64,000 nucleotides of DNA from Streptomyces sp. NBC_00223 (GTDB taxonomy: Bacteria; Actinomycetota; Actinomycetes; Streptomycetales; Streptomycetaceae): contig NZ_CP108109.1 of NCBI RefSeq assembly GCF_036199905.1, positions 2,666,001 to 2,730,000 of the forward strand, read 5' to 3'. The position numbers and the translations under genes are program-made. Positions 10,222-18,169 of the stretch are shown here, piece after piece (within the stretch, counting starts at the first letter, position 1; the number at the start of each line of letters is the position of its first letter). The notes beneath the pieces were generated by a model. It was given only the letters and a program-made list of their open reading frames with translations. It was not told where the DNA came from and made no database searches.

Positions 10222-11586
10222 TCAGCCGCGGTGTTTGAGGGGGCGTCGGCGGTGGCCGGTGGCAGGGTGGGGGGCCGGGTCGCGGCCGAGGGCGAGCCGG
10301 AGCCGTATCTCCGCGCCGCCCAGCGCGCCGCGGCCGATCGCGACGTCGCCGCCGGTGGACTCCGCGACCCGGCGCGCGATGTCCAGGCCGAGCCCGGTGG
10401 AGCCCTCGCCGCCGTCGCCGTGGCCGCGCCGTACCGCGGCGGCCGGGTCGGCGACGCCGGGGCCGGCGTCCGAGACCAGCACGACCACCGCGTCGTCCGA
10501 ACGGTGCACGTCCACCGCGAAGGCCGTCCCCTCGGGGGTGTGGCGGAAGACGTTGCCGAGCATGGCGTCGAGCGCGGCGACGAGTTCGGCGCGGGCCACC
10601 GGGACCCGTACCGGCCGGTCCGCGCCGGCCGTCGTCACGTCGCGGTCCTCGTCCTCGGCGAGCGCGGACCAGAAGGCCATCCGGTCGCGGGTCACCTCGG
10701 CGACGTCGCAGCCGACGGCCGGCGGGGGCTGGGCGCGGTGCTCGCGGGCGGCGCGGATGATCTGGTCGACCTCGCGTTCCAGCTGGGCGACGGCGGCGCG
10801 GGTGTGCTCGGCGGCCGGACCGTCGCCGAGGGAGGCGGTGTTGAGCCGCAGTACGGTCAGCGGGGTGCGCAGCCGGTGCGAGAGGTCGGCGGCCAGCTCG
10901 CGTTCGTTGGCCAGGAGCTGGACGACCTGGTCGGCCATCGCGTTGAACGCCACAGCCGCGGCCCGCAGTTCCCCGGGCCCCTCCTCGGGGACACGTACGG
11001 CGAGATCGCCCTCGCCGAGCCGGTGCGCGGCGCCCGCGAGGCGTACGGCGGGGTGGATCATCCGGCTGCCGAGCCGGTCGGCGATAGCGACCGAACCGAT
11101 GATCAGACCGAGGCCGACCCCGGCGAGCACGAGCCAGGCGGTGGCGACGCCGCGTGTGACATCGGCGTCGGGGACGAAGACCTCGACGACCGCGATCGTG
11201 CCGGAACTGACGGCGGTGGGGCGCAGCAGCGCGTAGCCGCCGGGGACGCGGACGGTGGCGGCCTCGCCGTTCGCGGAGGCGCTGTCCAGGTCGGCGGCGG
11301 GGGCGCGGTGGCGGCCGAGGTCGACGGCGGGGGTGCGGGGGGTGGCGGGGATACGGAGGGCGATCCGGTCCTCGGCGCCGGCCAGGGTGGTGGCGACGGC
11401 GCGTTCTAGCTGGGCGCGGTCGGTGGTGATGGCCAGCGCGGGGGCGACGGCGGCGGCCTGGCGCTCGGCGTTGGTGAGGGCGCGGTCCCGGGCGAGCTCC
11501 TTGACAACGAGGCCGAGCGGTACGGCGAACGCGATCGCCACCATCGCGGTGACGGCGAGGGACACCCGTATCAGCGCCCACCTCAC
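10222..11586 (-). CDS. Two-component sensor histidine kinase
   Basis: A 454-residue membrane kinase. The first transmembrane helix is about residues 5-27, an extracytoplasmic sensor of about 120 residues follows, and the second helix is about 148-170. HAMP covers about 170-222. The H-box is ADLSHRLRTPLTVLR with phosphorylated His237; N-box Asn345 (AMLGNVFRHT), G1 SDAGPGV and G2 GEGSTGLGLDIA complete the ATPase lid. The C-terminus is basic (HRRRPLKHRG). The GTG start at 11586 overlaps, as GTGA, the end of a repeat-encoded open frame that in turn overlaps the response regulator gene. The signal sensed is unknown. Confidence 0.9.
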   Translation of the reverse strand: MRWALIRVSLAVTAMVAIAFAVPLGLVVKELARDRALTNAERQAAAVAPALAITTDRAQLERAVATTLAGAEDRIALRIPATPRTPAVDLGRHRAPAADLDSASANGEAATVRVPGGYALLRPTAVSSGTIAVVEVFVPDADVTRGVATAWLVLAGVGLGLIIGSVAIADRLGSRMIHPAVRLAGAAHRLGEGDLAVRVPEEGPGELRAAAVAFNAMADQVVQLLANERELAADLSHRLRTPLTVLRLNTASLGDGPAAEHTRAAVAQLEREVDQIIRAAREHRAQPPPAVGCDVAEVTRDRMAFWSALAEDEDRDVTTAGADRPVRVPVARAELVAALDAMLGNVFRHTPEGTAFAVDVHRSDDAVVVLVSDAGPGVADPAAAVRRGHGDGGEGSTGLGLDIARRVAESTGGDVAIGRGALGGAEIRLRLALGRDPAPHPATGHRRRPLKHRG

Positions 11587-11933
11587 GCGAGGCCCCCTCG
11601 CGTTCGTGACACCCTCTCACTGACGTGACGCCCCCTCGCGGGCGCGGCGCGCATCGCGTCGGCGAGGGGCTGTCGCGGGCGTGAAACCCTCTCACGGACG
11701 CGAGTCGACCACCCAGCGCCGAGCCCGCGCGCGTCGCCGAGAACGTGCCGCAGGGGTGACACCCCCTCACGGACACGAGCCCCTCTCACCAACGCGGCCG
11801 TCACATCGGCGAGTCCCCCTCGCGTTCGTGACACCCTCTCACCAACGCGAGCCCACCCCGGGCCGGACCCGCTCGCACGGGCGAGAACCCCTCCCGCGCG
11901 TGACACCCTCTCACCGACGTGAGTCACCCTCAC
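11583..11933 (-). CDS. Putative 116-residue Arg-rich protein of five 24-25-residue repeats, coupled to both two-component genes
   Basis: An open frame with no recognisable family. It begins with GTG at 11933 overlapping the response-regulator stop (GTGA) and ends overlapping the kinase GTG start (GTGA), so it bridges the two genes without a gap. The product is five imperfect repeats starting at residues 5, 29, 53, 78 and 103, with consensus [RH]V[GRS]E[RG]VSRxRGxLAD. No signal peptide or membrane helix is seen. The repeat spacing in DNA is 75, 75, 72 and 72 bp, all multiples of three, consistent with selection to keep the frame, or simply with expansion of an in-frame unit. It could be untranslated repeat DNA with a fortuitously open frame. 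Confidence 0.45.
   Translation of the reverse strand: MRVTHVGERVSRAGGVLARASGSGPGWARVGERVSRTRGGLADVTAALVRGARVREGVSPLRHVLGDARGLGAGWSTRVRERVSRPRQPLADAMRAAPARGRHVSERVSRTRGGLA
11606..11914. repeat. Five-copy quasi-tandem repeat built on the 15-mer GTGACACCCTCTCAC
   Basis: Copies begin at 11606, 11681, 11756, 11828 and 11900; the second (GTGAAACCCTCTCAC) and third (GTGACACCCCCTCAC) each differ by one base. Each 15-mer is an imperfect palindrome, GTGA-N7-TCAC, followed by a NNACGYGAG half-conserved tail. A truncated sixth copy lies near 11780-11796. Related sequence occurs at 26456-26487 outside any two-component operon, so the unit is dispersed in this genome. Confidence 0.85.
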
Positions 11934-12676
11934 GGACGGCAGTCCTTCTCAGGTGCGGGAGGGCCCCCTTCGTATGCGAGAGGATCCCGCAGGGGCGCCT
12001 CCAGCTTTACGCCCACCCCCCGCACGGTGTGCAGATAGCGCGGACGCGCCGCCGTCTCCCCGAGCTTGCGCCGCAGCCACGACAAGTGGACGTCGATGGT
12101 CTGGTCGTCGCCGTAGGACTGCTGCCAGACCTCCGCGAGCAGTTCACGGCGGGCCACCACCACCCCCGGCCGCGCCGCGAGAAAGGTCAGCAGGTCGAAC
12201 TCGCGCCGAGTGAGGTCCAGCACCGCGCCGTCGAGGGACGCCTGCCGCCGCCGCACGTCGATCGTCAGCCCCCCGACCTGGATCAGCGCCTCTGCGGCGG
12301 GAGCCGCGTCCCGGCTGCGGGCCCGGCGCAGCACCGCCGCGAGCCGGGCGGACAGGTGCTCTACGGAGAAAGGTTTCACCAGGTAGTCGTCGGCGCCCGC
12401 GTTGAGCAGCCGGACGATCTCGGCCTCGTCGTCCCGCGCGGTCGCCACGATCACCGGTACGTCGCTGAGCCCGCGCAGCATCTTCAGCGCCTCCGACCCG
12501 TCCAGGTCGGGCAGGCCGAGGTCGAGGATCACCACGTCGAAGCCGACCTGGGCGACCTCCCGCAGCGCTTCGAGCGCCGTCCCCACGCTGCGTACCGTGT
12601 GAGCGGCCTCCGTGAGGTGCCGGATCAGTGCGGAACGCACGAACTGGTCGTCCTCGACCACGAGCACACTTGCCAT
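11930..12676 (-). CDS. OmpR/PhoB-family response regulator
   Basis: A 248-residue regulator. The receiver domain (1-120) has the acidic pair Asp9/Asp10, phospho-acceptor Asp52 (VVILDLGLPDLDG) and the conserved Lys in DDYLVKPFS. The winged-helix DNA-binding domain (about 130-232) shows LTRREFDLLTFLA and DVHLSWLRRKLG, ending in the HTVRGVGVKLE wing. It is the first gene of the operon with the kinase. The stop overlaps the start of the repeat cistron; the promoter must lie in 12677-13124. Confidence 0.92.
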   Translation of the reverse strand: MASVLVVEDDQFVRSALIRHLTEAAHTVRSVGTALEALREVAQVGFDVVILDLGLPDLDGSEALKMLRGLSDVPVIVATARDDEAEIVRLLNAGADDYLVKPFSVEHLSARLAAVLRRARSRDAAPAAEALIQVGGLTIDVRRRQASLDGAVLDLTRREFDLLTFLAARPGVVVARRELLAEVWQQSYGDDQTIDVHLSWLRRKLGETAARPRYLHTVRGVGVKLEAPLRDPLAYEGGPPAPEKDCRP

Positions 12677-13124
12677 GCGCCGCAACCTAGCGCTTCCGCC
12701 CGCCGAACGGGAGCGAAGCCGTCCCCCGCACCCCCGAACGAGCCCCCGACCCGCGCCCCTCTCCCCCGGGCCCGCCCCGGCCCCCCGGCCCCCCGGCCCC
12801 GCAAGGCCCCGCCGCCAGATCCGCGCGACGGACACCGTCGACCGCGTCCGCGCGATCACCGACCCGCTGCCCGGCATCGCGGCGATCCTCGACCGCAACG
12901 CCAGGGCCGCCGCCGTCCTGGAGGAGTTCCACCGCCGTCCGGTGGCGGGAGCGAGCGGACACCGTATCCGGCGGCCGAACTCGCACGGGCCCGCGCCGCC
13001 GACGCAGCGCCGCGCTGAGCCCGGGGGGAACGTCCGTACCGACGTCCGTACGCCTCTGGCCGCCGGAGTTTTCGGCCGCTCCCGACCCGGGTCCGGAAAG
13101 CACCCCGTGGTGGAGGATGGGGGC
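12677..13124. promoter_or_regulatory. Divergent intergenic region with a short codon-biased stretch
   Basis: A 448-bp gap between the divergent regulator and secreted-protein genes. Part of it, about 12825-13005 on the plus strand, is in frame with the downstream gene and has coding-like third positions, reading a helix-rich segment (DRVRAITDPLPGIAAILDRN). No start with a ribosome-binding site precedes it, so I treat it as a possible gene remnant. The promoter elements themselves are not identifiable by eye. Confidence 0.4.
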
Positions 13125-13640
13125 ATGGGGAGAGGATTGCTGCACGTCGGGGCGTGGGTGCTGGCCACGGCCGTGGCGGTCACGCTGTCGTGGATCGGCG
13201 TGCGGTCGGTGCTGCGCAACACCGCGTACGATCCGCCGCGCGCCCTGCCGATCCCCGTCGGGTCGCAGGAGCCGACGGCCTCGGCGACGTACCGGCCCAG
13301 TCCGACCGTTACCGTTACCGTTACGCCCTCGCCGTCCACCGTCCCCGCCGCGCCCCGCACCCACCGGCCGGCCGTCGCGGTCACCTCCACGACCACGCCG
13401 CCGCCCGCGACCGGCAACGTCCACAGCTACACCATGGACGGCGGCCGGGTCGTACTGGACCTCGCCGGCACCTCGGCGTCCCTCGTGTCGGCCACGCCGA
13501 ACGAGGGCTGGAGGATGCAGGTGTGGACGCAGCCGCAGTGGTTGCGGGTGACCTTCACCTCGGCCTCGGGCGCGGCCGCGTCGTCCGTCATCTGCACCTG
13601 GAACGGCCACGCGCCCTCCGTCCAGTCCTACGAGAACTGA
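13125..13640 (+). CDS. Membrane-anchored or secreted protein of unknown function
   Basis: A 171-residue protein not assigned to a family. An N-terminal hydrophobic helix (HVGAWVLATAVAVTLSWIGV) acts as signal or anchor. Residues about 50-105 are a Pro/Thr linker containing a hexanucleotide repeat that encodes VTVTVT. The C-terminal 75 residues form a compact domain (VVLDLAGTSASLVSATPNEG, then WTQPQWLRVTF) with a single cysteine. GGAGGA at 13112 fits the ATG at 13125. Its position divergent to the response regulator suggests, without proof, that it belongs to that regulon. Confidence 0.7.
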   Translation: MGRGLLHVGAWVLATAVAVTLSWIGVRSVLRNTAYDPPRALPIPVGSQEPTASATYRPSPTVTVTVTPSPSTVPAAPRTHRPAVAVTSTTTPPPATGNVHSYTMDGGRVVLDLAGTSASLVSATPNEGWRMQVWTQPQWLRVTFTSASGAAASSVICTWNGHAPSVQSYEN

Positions 13641-13699
13641 CCCACGGCCCCCCGCCGGGCCGAAGGGCGTTGCCGTCGGCCCGCGCGCCGCGGCCGGGG

Positions 13700-14554
13700 C
13701 TACTGGTCAAAGGTTTTGGCCGGTGGGGGCGGGGAGGGGGACGCGGTCGCGTCCGTCACCACTGCGGCGCCCGCGGCGAAGTCGTCCAGGGCGCTGCCGT
13801 GTTCGACGCGGCCGGGGTGCGGGTCCGTGGCCACCCGCCGGGTGAGTTCGGCGACGGGCAGGAGGTGGTCGGCGGCGCAGAGGATGACGTTGCCGAAGCG
13901 CCGGCCGCGCAGCACCGCGGGGTCGGCGGCCACCGCGACCTCGGGGAAGGCGGCGCGGACCGTGGCGATCTGGCCGCGCAGGAAGGTCAGCGCGCCGCCG
14001 TCGGTGAGGTTGGCGGCGTACTCCCCGCCGGGCGCGAGCACCCGGCGGACCTCGCCGAGGAATTCCGCGGTCGTCAGGTGCGCGGGGGTACGGGCACCCG
14101 CGAAGACGTCCGCGATCACCAGGTCCGCCCAGCCGTCGGGCAGCTTGGCGAGCCCGGCGCGGGCGTCACCTGCGCGTACCTTGATCCGCCAGGTACGGTC
14201 CCACGGCAGCTCCGCGCGGACGAGTTCGACCAGGGCCGCGTCCACCTCGACCACCTGCTGCGTCGAACGCGGCCGGGTGTGCGCGGTGTAACGGGCCAGG
14301 GTCAGCGCCCCTCCGCCCAGGTGCACGACCCTGATCGCCCGGCCGGGCGGCGCCACCAGATCGACGACATGGCCGAGCCTGCGCTGGTAGGCGAAGTCCA
14401 GATACCCGGGATCGGCCAGGTCGACATGGGACTGCGGGGCGCCGTCGATGAGCAGCGTACGGGCGCTCGGGCGCTCGCGGTCCGGTACGAGTGCGGCGAG
14501 ACCGCCGTCCACGGGCGTGGTGTGGGTGTCCGCGGGGCGGCGGTTTCTGGCCAT
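13700..14554 (-). CDS. Spermidine-synthase-like SAM-fold protein
   Basis: A 284-residue protein with the aminopropyltransferase/methyltransferase fold. Visible elements are QSHVDLADPGYLDFAYQRRL, the nucleotide-binding loop VVHLGGGALTLARY, the acidic VVEVDAALVELVR strand and DLVIADVFAGARTPAHL. Spermidine synthase active sites usually carry a conserved Asp pair; here DVFAG replaces the typical DxxDP, so polyamine synthesis is doubtful and another SAM-type transfer is possible. ATG at 14554. It is 41 bp downstream of a small gene on the same strand and probably shares its transcript. Confidence 0.8.
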   Translation of the reverse strand: MARNRRPADTHTTPVDGGLAALVPDRERPSARTLLIDGAPQSHVDLADPGYLDFAYQRRLGHVVDLVAPPGRAIRVVHLGGGALTLARYTAHTRPRSTQQVVEVDAALVELVRAELPWDRTWRIKVRAGDARAGLAKLPDGWADLVIADVFAGARTPAHLTTAEFLGEVRRVLAPGGEYAANLTDGGALTFLRGQIATVRAAFPEVAVAADPAVLRGRRFGNVILCAADHLLPVAELTRRVATDPHPGRVEHGSALDDFAAGAAVVTDATASPSPPPPAKTFDQ

Positions 14555-14595
14555 GGTCCGATTATCGGGGCGCGCGGCGCGCGCGGTCGCCGGGG

Positions 14596-14988
14596 TCAGG
14601 GCGCCACGTCGGAGGGACGGAAGCCGTCCGCCAGCCGGATCGTCCGGGTGGCCTCGCGCAGGGCGGCCCGCAGCACCGCGGGATCGGTGACGGCGGTGTC
14701 GGTGTGCGGCGGTACGAGCCAGCGGTTCTCCGGGAGCGACGGCTCGCCGTCGGTACGGCGGCACGAACTGCCCGGTACGTCCCACGCCTCCGCGGTGCCC
14801 GGGGGCACGAGGAAGGCGAGGCTGTCGCCGGTGCCGTCGTGGAGCACGGGGCCCACGCCGGTGGTCAGCCGTAGCAGGTCCACGGCTTCGAGGCCCTGGC
14901 GACACGGTACGGTCACCACGTCGCGGGGTGGGGGTGCGCTGCTTTCCGGGCTGGGGCCCGAGATGTGTGAACCGCTGCTGATCGCCAC
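14596..14988 (-). CDS. Small actinobacterial protein of unknown function
   Basis: A 130-residue protein that I do not recognise with certainty. It shows the pattern PPRDVVTVPCRQGLEAVDLL, then a DSLAFLVPPGTAEAWDVPGSS strand-rich core and ENRWLVPPH, which recalls the truncated primase-polymerase-like proteins common in Streptomyces. There are no catalytic acidic residues that would support polymerase activity. It precedes the spermidine-synthase-like gene on the same strand by 41 bp, suggesting one operon. Confidence 0.65.
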   Translation of the reverse strand: MAISSGSHISGPSPESSAPPPRDVVTVPCRQGLEAVDLLRLTTGVGPVLHDGTGDSLAFLVPPGTAEAWDVPGSSCRRTDGEPSLPENRWLVPPHTDTAVTDPAVLRAALREATRTIRLADGFRPSDVAP

Positions 14989-15040
14989 GGCAGACCCTCC
15001 TCACATTCCCTTCGGGGTGCCGATGTGATCGGCACCACAC

Positions 15041-15514
15041 GTGTTACAACGCGCCGCGCCGTCAACGGCTACGCGCTGGGCACGCTCCTAGGGGTGGCGT
15101 TTCCTGGCGAATCCCTCGCCGGGTGGGCCATGCGGGGTAATGCGGTGCGCCACCGCGTCATTACGCGCTTGCGCGCGGGCAGCTCTCCGCGCCGATGGTG
15201 ACGCCCGCCCGGCGGACGGCGTCACGCGCTCGCGCGCGGGGGGGGCTCGGCAACAGGTCCACAGAGAAGGCTTCTTTGAGGGTCACGCGCTCACGCGCGC
15301 GGGGAACTCTCCCCCCAGAGCTTCGCCCGGGGGCACCCCCGTCTCGCCGCGCTCGCCCGTGCGGATCCGTCCCCGGCTCTCCGTTCCAGCAGCACACGCC
15401 GCCGCAGCGGCGGCCCCTCGCGGGGCGGACCGGGCAGTCGGCGACGTTCCCACGCGTGCGGACCGCGCGCGCCCGCGGCCGGGCGCCCGGCGGGGGCGCG
15501 TGGAACCCCAACGC
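15041..15514. repeat. Gene-free 474-bp stretch with three copies of a GTCACGCGCTCGCGCGCGGG-like unit
   Basis: No supported gene. Copies of the roughly 20-bp unit begin at 15157, 15221 and 15282 (spacing 64 and 61 bp). Upstream, around 15136-15164, an imperfect inverted repeat centred on GGTGCGCCACC flanks the first copy. The promoter of the 14988-13700 operon should lie near 14989-15060. A dispersed repeat follows at 15308-15364. Confidence 0.6.
15308..15364 (-). repeat. Dispersed approx. 55-bp repeat, copy 1
   Basis: Read on the minus strand this is a near match to 20982-21037 on the plus strand: CCGCACGGGCGAGCGC, then GAGACGGGGGT and a C-run/G-run hairpin around CGAAG. The element can fold into a G/C hairpin. 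It is intergenic here, intragenic in the other copy. Confidence 0.75.
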
Positions 15515-16108
15515 CTACGCGAGGTGACCCGTGTCGTTCCAGCGTTCCAGGGCCGGGTCGCCGTAGGCCCAGCCGAGGATGGACAGGGAGGCCGGGTCCA
15601 GGCGGAGGGACGCCGCGAAGGAGGGGTCGAGGCCGAGCCACCGCGCGCCCAGGGTCCGCAGAAAGTGCCCGTGCGCGAACACCAGTACGTCCCGCTCGGC
15701 GGACCGGGCCCAGCCCACCACCTCGTCGGCCCGCGCGGCGACGGCCGCCAGGCTCTCGCCGCCCGGCACCCCGTCCCGCCAGATGTGGAATCCGGGCCGC
15801 AGATCCTGGAGTTCGGCCGGGGTCAGGCCCTCGTACCGCCCGTAGTCCCACTCCAGCAGCGCGTCCCACTCCTTGGCCGCCTCGCCGAAACCGGTCAGCT
15901 CACAGGTCTCGGCGGCCCGCACCAGCGGACTCGTACGGACCTCGACGCCCGGCAGGCCGTTCCAGGGCGCGCGGGCCAGCCGCTCGCCGAGCAGCCGCGC
16001 GGTCCGCCGGCCCTCCGCCGTCAAGGGGACGTCGGTGTGCCCGGTGTGCCTCCCGGACCTGGACCATTCCGTCTGTCCGTGGCGGACCAGAAGGATGCGC
16101 GGAGCCAT
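15515..16108 (-). CDS. Histidine phosphatase (phosphoglycerate-mutase-like)
   Basis: A 197-residue cytoplasmic phosphatase of the histidine-phosphatase superfamily. The catalytic RHG motif is at the N-terminus ([20 protein letters not shown], nucleophile His10), the second Arg lies in [12 protein letters not shown], the acid Glu in [11 protein letters not shown], and the second His in [13 protein letters not shown]. Length is standard. The substrate cannot be deduced. The ATG at 16108 has only a weak ribosome-binding site (CTAGGAAAGG) upstream. Confidence 0.88.
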   Translation of the reverse strand: MAPRILLVRHGQTEWSRSGRHTGHTDVPLTAEGRRTARLLGERLARAPWNGLPGVEVRTSPLVRAAETCELTGFGEAAKEWDALLEWDYGRYEGLTPAELQDLRPGFHIWRDGVPGGESLAAVAARADEVVGWARSAERDVLVFAHGHFLRTLGARWLGLDPSFAASLRLDPASLSILGWAYGDPALERWNDTGHLA

Positions 16109-16157
16109 GCGGAAGGGCCTTTCCTAGGAGGGGTCCTCCCATGATGACGCACCGCGG

Positions 16158-16838
16158 TCACCCGCCGCCGAGCAGCCCCGGCAGCATCCGGTCGAGCCCC
16201 CACTCGTACTGGACCGCGCCGTCGTCCTGCGCGCCGAGCACTTCGGGGGCGAGCGAGACCAGCGCGGGGTAGCGGTCCGCGGGAAGGGCCTCGATCTTGG
16301 CACGCACCCGGTCCCGTACACCCTCCTCGCACAGGGCCCTGGCCCGTCGGGTGTTCCACAGCGCGGAGCCCACCGTGTACTGCATGAGGGTCACATGGGC
16401 GCGGGCCGCGTCCGCCGGGGAGAGTCCGGCCCGGCGCAGCAGCCCGAGCATGCGGTCGATGACCCGGATCGCGTCGTCGCCGCGCAGCGGCCTGCTGGTG
16501 AGCAGTTGCAGCGCGGAGGGGTGCTCGGTGAAGAGCCGGTAGACCCCGCGGCACACCTCGCGCAGTTCGCCTCGGGGGTCGCCCGTACCGCACGCGGGCA
16601 GCTCGATCGTGTCCAGCAGGCGCTGCGCGACCGCGTCGCTGATCTCGTCCTTGCCCCGGAAGTGGGAGTACACGGCCATGGTGCCGACGCCCAGCTGCTC
16701 GGCGAGCGCGCGCATGGTGAACGCCTCGGCGCCGTCGCGGTCGAGCAGGGCGATCGCGGCATCGAGGATACGATCCGGGTTCAGCGTGTTGCGGGGCGCG
16801 CGGCGCCGTGGGGAGCGGACCGGCTGGGAGAGGGACAT
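16158..16838 (-). CDS. TetR-family transcriptional regulator
   Basis: A 226-residue repressor. The helix-turn-helix lies at about residues 22-68 (DRILDAAIALLDRDGAEAFT, LAEQLGVGTMAVYSHFRGKD), the remainder is an all-helical ligand and dimer domain resembling TetR class C-terminal domains. The ATG at 16838 is preferred over longer upstream frames because the HTH then begins at the usual position. It is divergent from the PAP2 gene, with a palindromic sequence at 16986-17011 between them; regulation of that gene and of itself is an inference. Confidence 0.88.
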   Translation of the reverse strand: MSLSQPVRSPRRRAPRNTLNPDRILDAAIALLDRDGAEAFTMRALAEQLGVGTMAVYSHFRGKDEISDAVAQRLLDTIELPACGTGDPRGELREVCRGVYRLFTEHPSALQLLTSRPLRGDDAIRVIDRMLGLLRRAGLSPADAARAHVTLMQYTVGSALWNTRRARALCEEGVRDRVRAKIEALPADRYPALVSLAPEVLGAQDDGAVQYEWGLDRMLPGLLGGG

Positions 16839-16985
16839 CGGATTCTCTTGTTTCTCGTCCTTCGAAACCTCGCGGCAGGCAACCCGCGGGAGCTGACCGG
16901 GCGTCCCTGGACATGCATACCCTGCCACGGAAGGTTGAACACCGTACGAACCGAGGATTGCGCCGGAATTTCCGGGGCGATGTGC

Positions 16986-17011
16986 GTACGGTCTAACGTA
17001 CGTCGTACGGT
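16986..17011. promoter_or_regulatory. Candidate TetR operator
   Basis: GTACG (16986-16990) and CGTAC (16997-17001) form an inverted repeat with a 6-nt spacer; GTACGGT recurs at 17005-17011, and ACGTACGT (16996-17003) is itself palindromic. It sits between the divergent TetR and PAP2 genes, where an operator would be expected. Confidence 0.5.
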
Positions 17012-17077
17012 AAAGGGTACGCCACAAGTCCATGACCGCCGGGCCCGCGGCCTCGGAGAACCTGGAGACACGTCCGC

Positions 17078-18148
17078 ATGACGATCACCGCCACCGCGCC
17101 GCGCGCCGCTGCCTACCGCGGCAGACTCCGCTGGTGGACCGAACTGCCGCTCATCGCCGTCGTCTACGCCCTGTACTCGGCGGCCCGGCTGGTGGTCCGG
17201 GGGGACGTGAACGACGCCGTGAAGCACGGCGCCGACATTCTCCACTACGAGCAGCTGGTGCATCTCGACCCGGAGCAGTGGTTCAACCGGCTCTTCACCG
17301 ACCACGCCTTCCTCGGCGTGCCCGCGGACTTCGCGTACGCCTCGCTGCACTACATCGTGACCCCGACCGTGCTGGTGTGGCTCTGGCGCCGCCGCCCCAC
17401 GCACTACCGGGTGGCCCGCACCTGGCTGATGATCTCCACGCTGATCGGCCTGATCGGCTTCACCGCGCTGCCCACCGCCCCGCCCCGGCTGCTCACCGGC
17501 CACCACGGCTTCATCGACACCATGGCGCAGTACGGCTCGTACGGCTGGTGGGGCACCGACGCGAGCGCGCCGCGCGGGATGGGCCACCTCACCAACCAGT
17601 ACGCGGCCATGCCGAGTCTGCACGTCGGCTGGTCGCTGTGGTGCGGGATCATGCTCTGGCGCTACGGGCGCAACCGGTTCGTACGCACCCTCGGCATCCT
17701 CTACCCGGTGCTGACCTCGCTCGTCGTCATGGGCACCGCCAACCACTATCTGATGGACGCGGCGGCCGGGGTCGCCGTGATGGGCATCGGCTACGTGCTG
17801 GCCAGGCCGGCGCTGCGGGTGGTGGACTCGCTGCACGACAGGACCCGGCAGGCGCTGGGACGTCCCACCGGCACGCCGTCGGGCGCGGACGCCGCCGCCG
17901 TTACGCCCGCGGCCACGCCGGCGCCGAGCACTGCCACGCGGTCCACCGCGCCCGCGCAGCCGACCGTGCCCGCGCAGGCCGGGCCGGCCGGGCCACCCGC
18001 GTCCGCACCGCCCGCCGTACCCGCTCCCGCCGAACCCGCCGCGGCCGAACCCGCCGCGGCCGAGGACGAGGTGGCCTTCACCGCCCAGGTGCCCGCCCCG
18101 ACCGTCCCGTCCGGCGGCGAACACGCCGGACAGCGCCGGATGTCATAG
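17078..18148 (+). CDS. PAP2-superfamily membrane phosphatase/transferase
   Basis: A 356-residue integral membrane protein with about six helices and a 100-residue Ala/Pro-rich cytoplasmic tail. The PAP2 active-site motifs are YAAMPSLHVGWSLW (C2, with catalytic His) and ANHYLMDAAAGVAV (C3, second His plus Asp). This subclass resembles the inositol-phosphorylceramide-synthase-like or lipid phosphatase proteins of actinobacteria, so a lipid phosphate is the likely substrate. GGAG precedes the ATG at 17078. The downstream nuclease gene starts 21 bp after its stop. Confidence 0.85.
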   Translation: MTITATAPRAAAYRGRLRWWTELPLIAVVYALYSAARLVVRGDVNDAVKHGADILHYEQLVHLDPEQWFNRLFTDHAFLGVPADFAYASLHYIVTPTVLVWLWRRRPTHYRVARTWLMISTLIGLIGFTALPTAPPRLLTGHHGFIDTMAQYGSYGWWGTDASAPRGMGHLTNQYAAMPSLHVGWSLWCGIMLWRYGRNRFVRTLGILYPVLTSLVVMGTANHYLMDAAAGVAVMGIGYVLARPALRVVDSLHDRTRQALGRPTGTPSGADAAAVTPAATPAPSTATRSTAPAQPTVPAQAGPAGPPASAPPAVPAPAEPAAAEPAAAEDEVAFTAQVPAPTVPSGGEHAGQRRMS

Positions 18149-18169
18149 CCGGGTGCCACACTTTCGCGG

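Noticed and set aside
11606..11914. CRISPR array reading of the five-copy repeat
   Set aside because: Only five degenerate units of 15-24 bp, spacers are themselves similar and in frame, and no cas genes are present.
12825..13005. Possible gene or N-terminal extension before the secreted protein
   Set aside because: Coding-like codons but no start or ribosome-binding site; kept only as a possible remnant.
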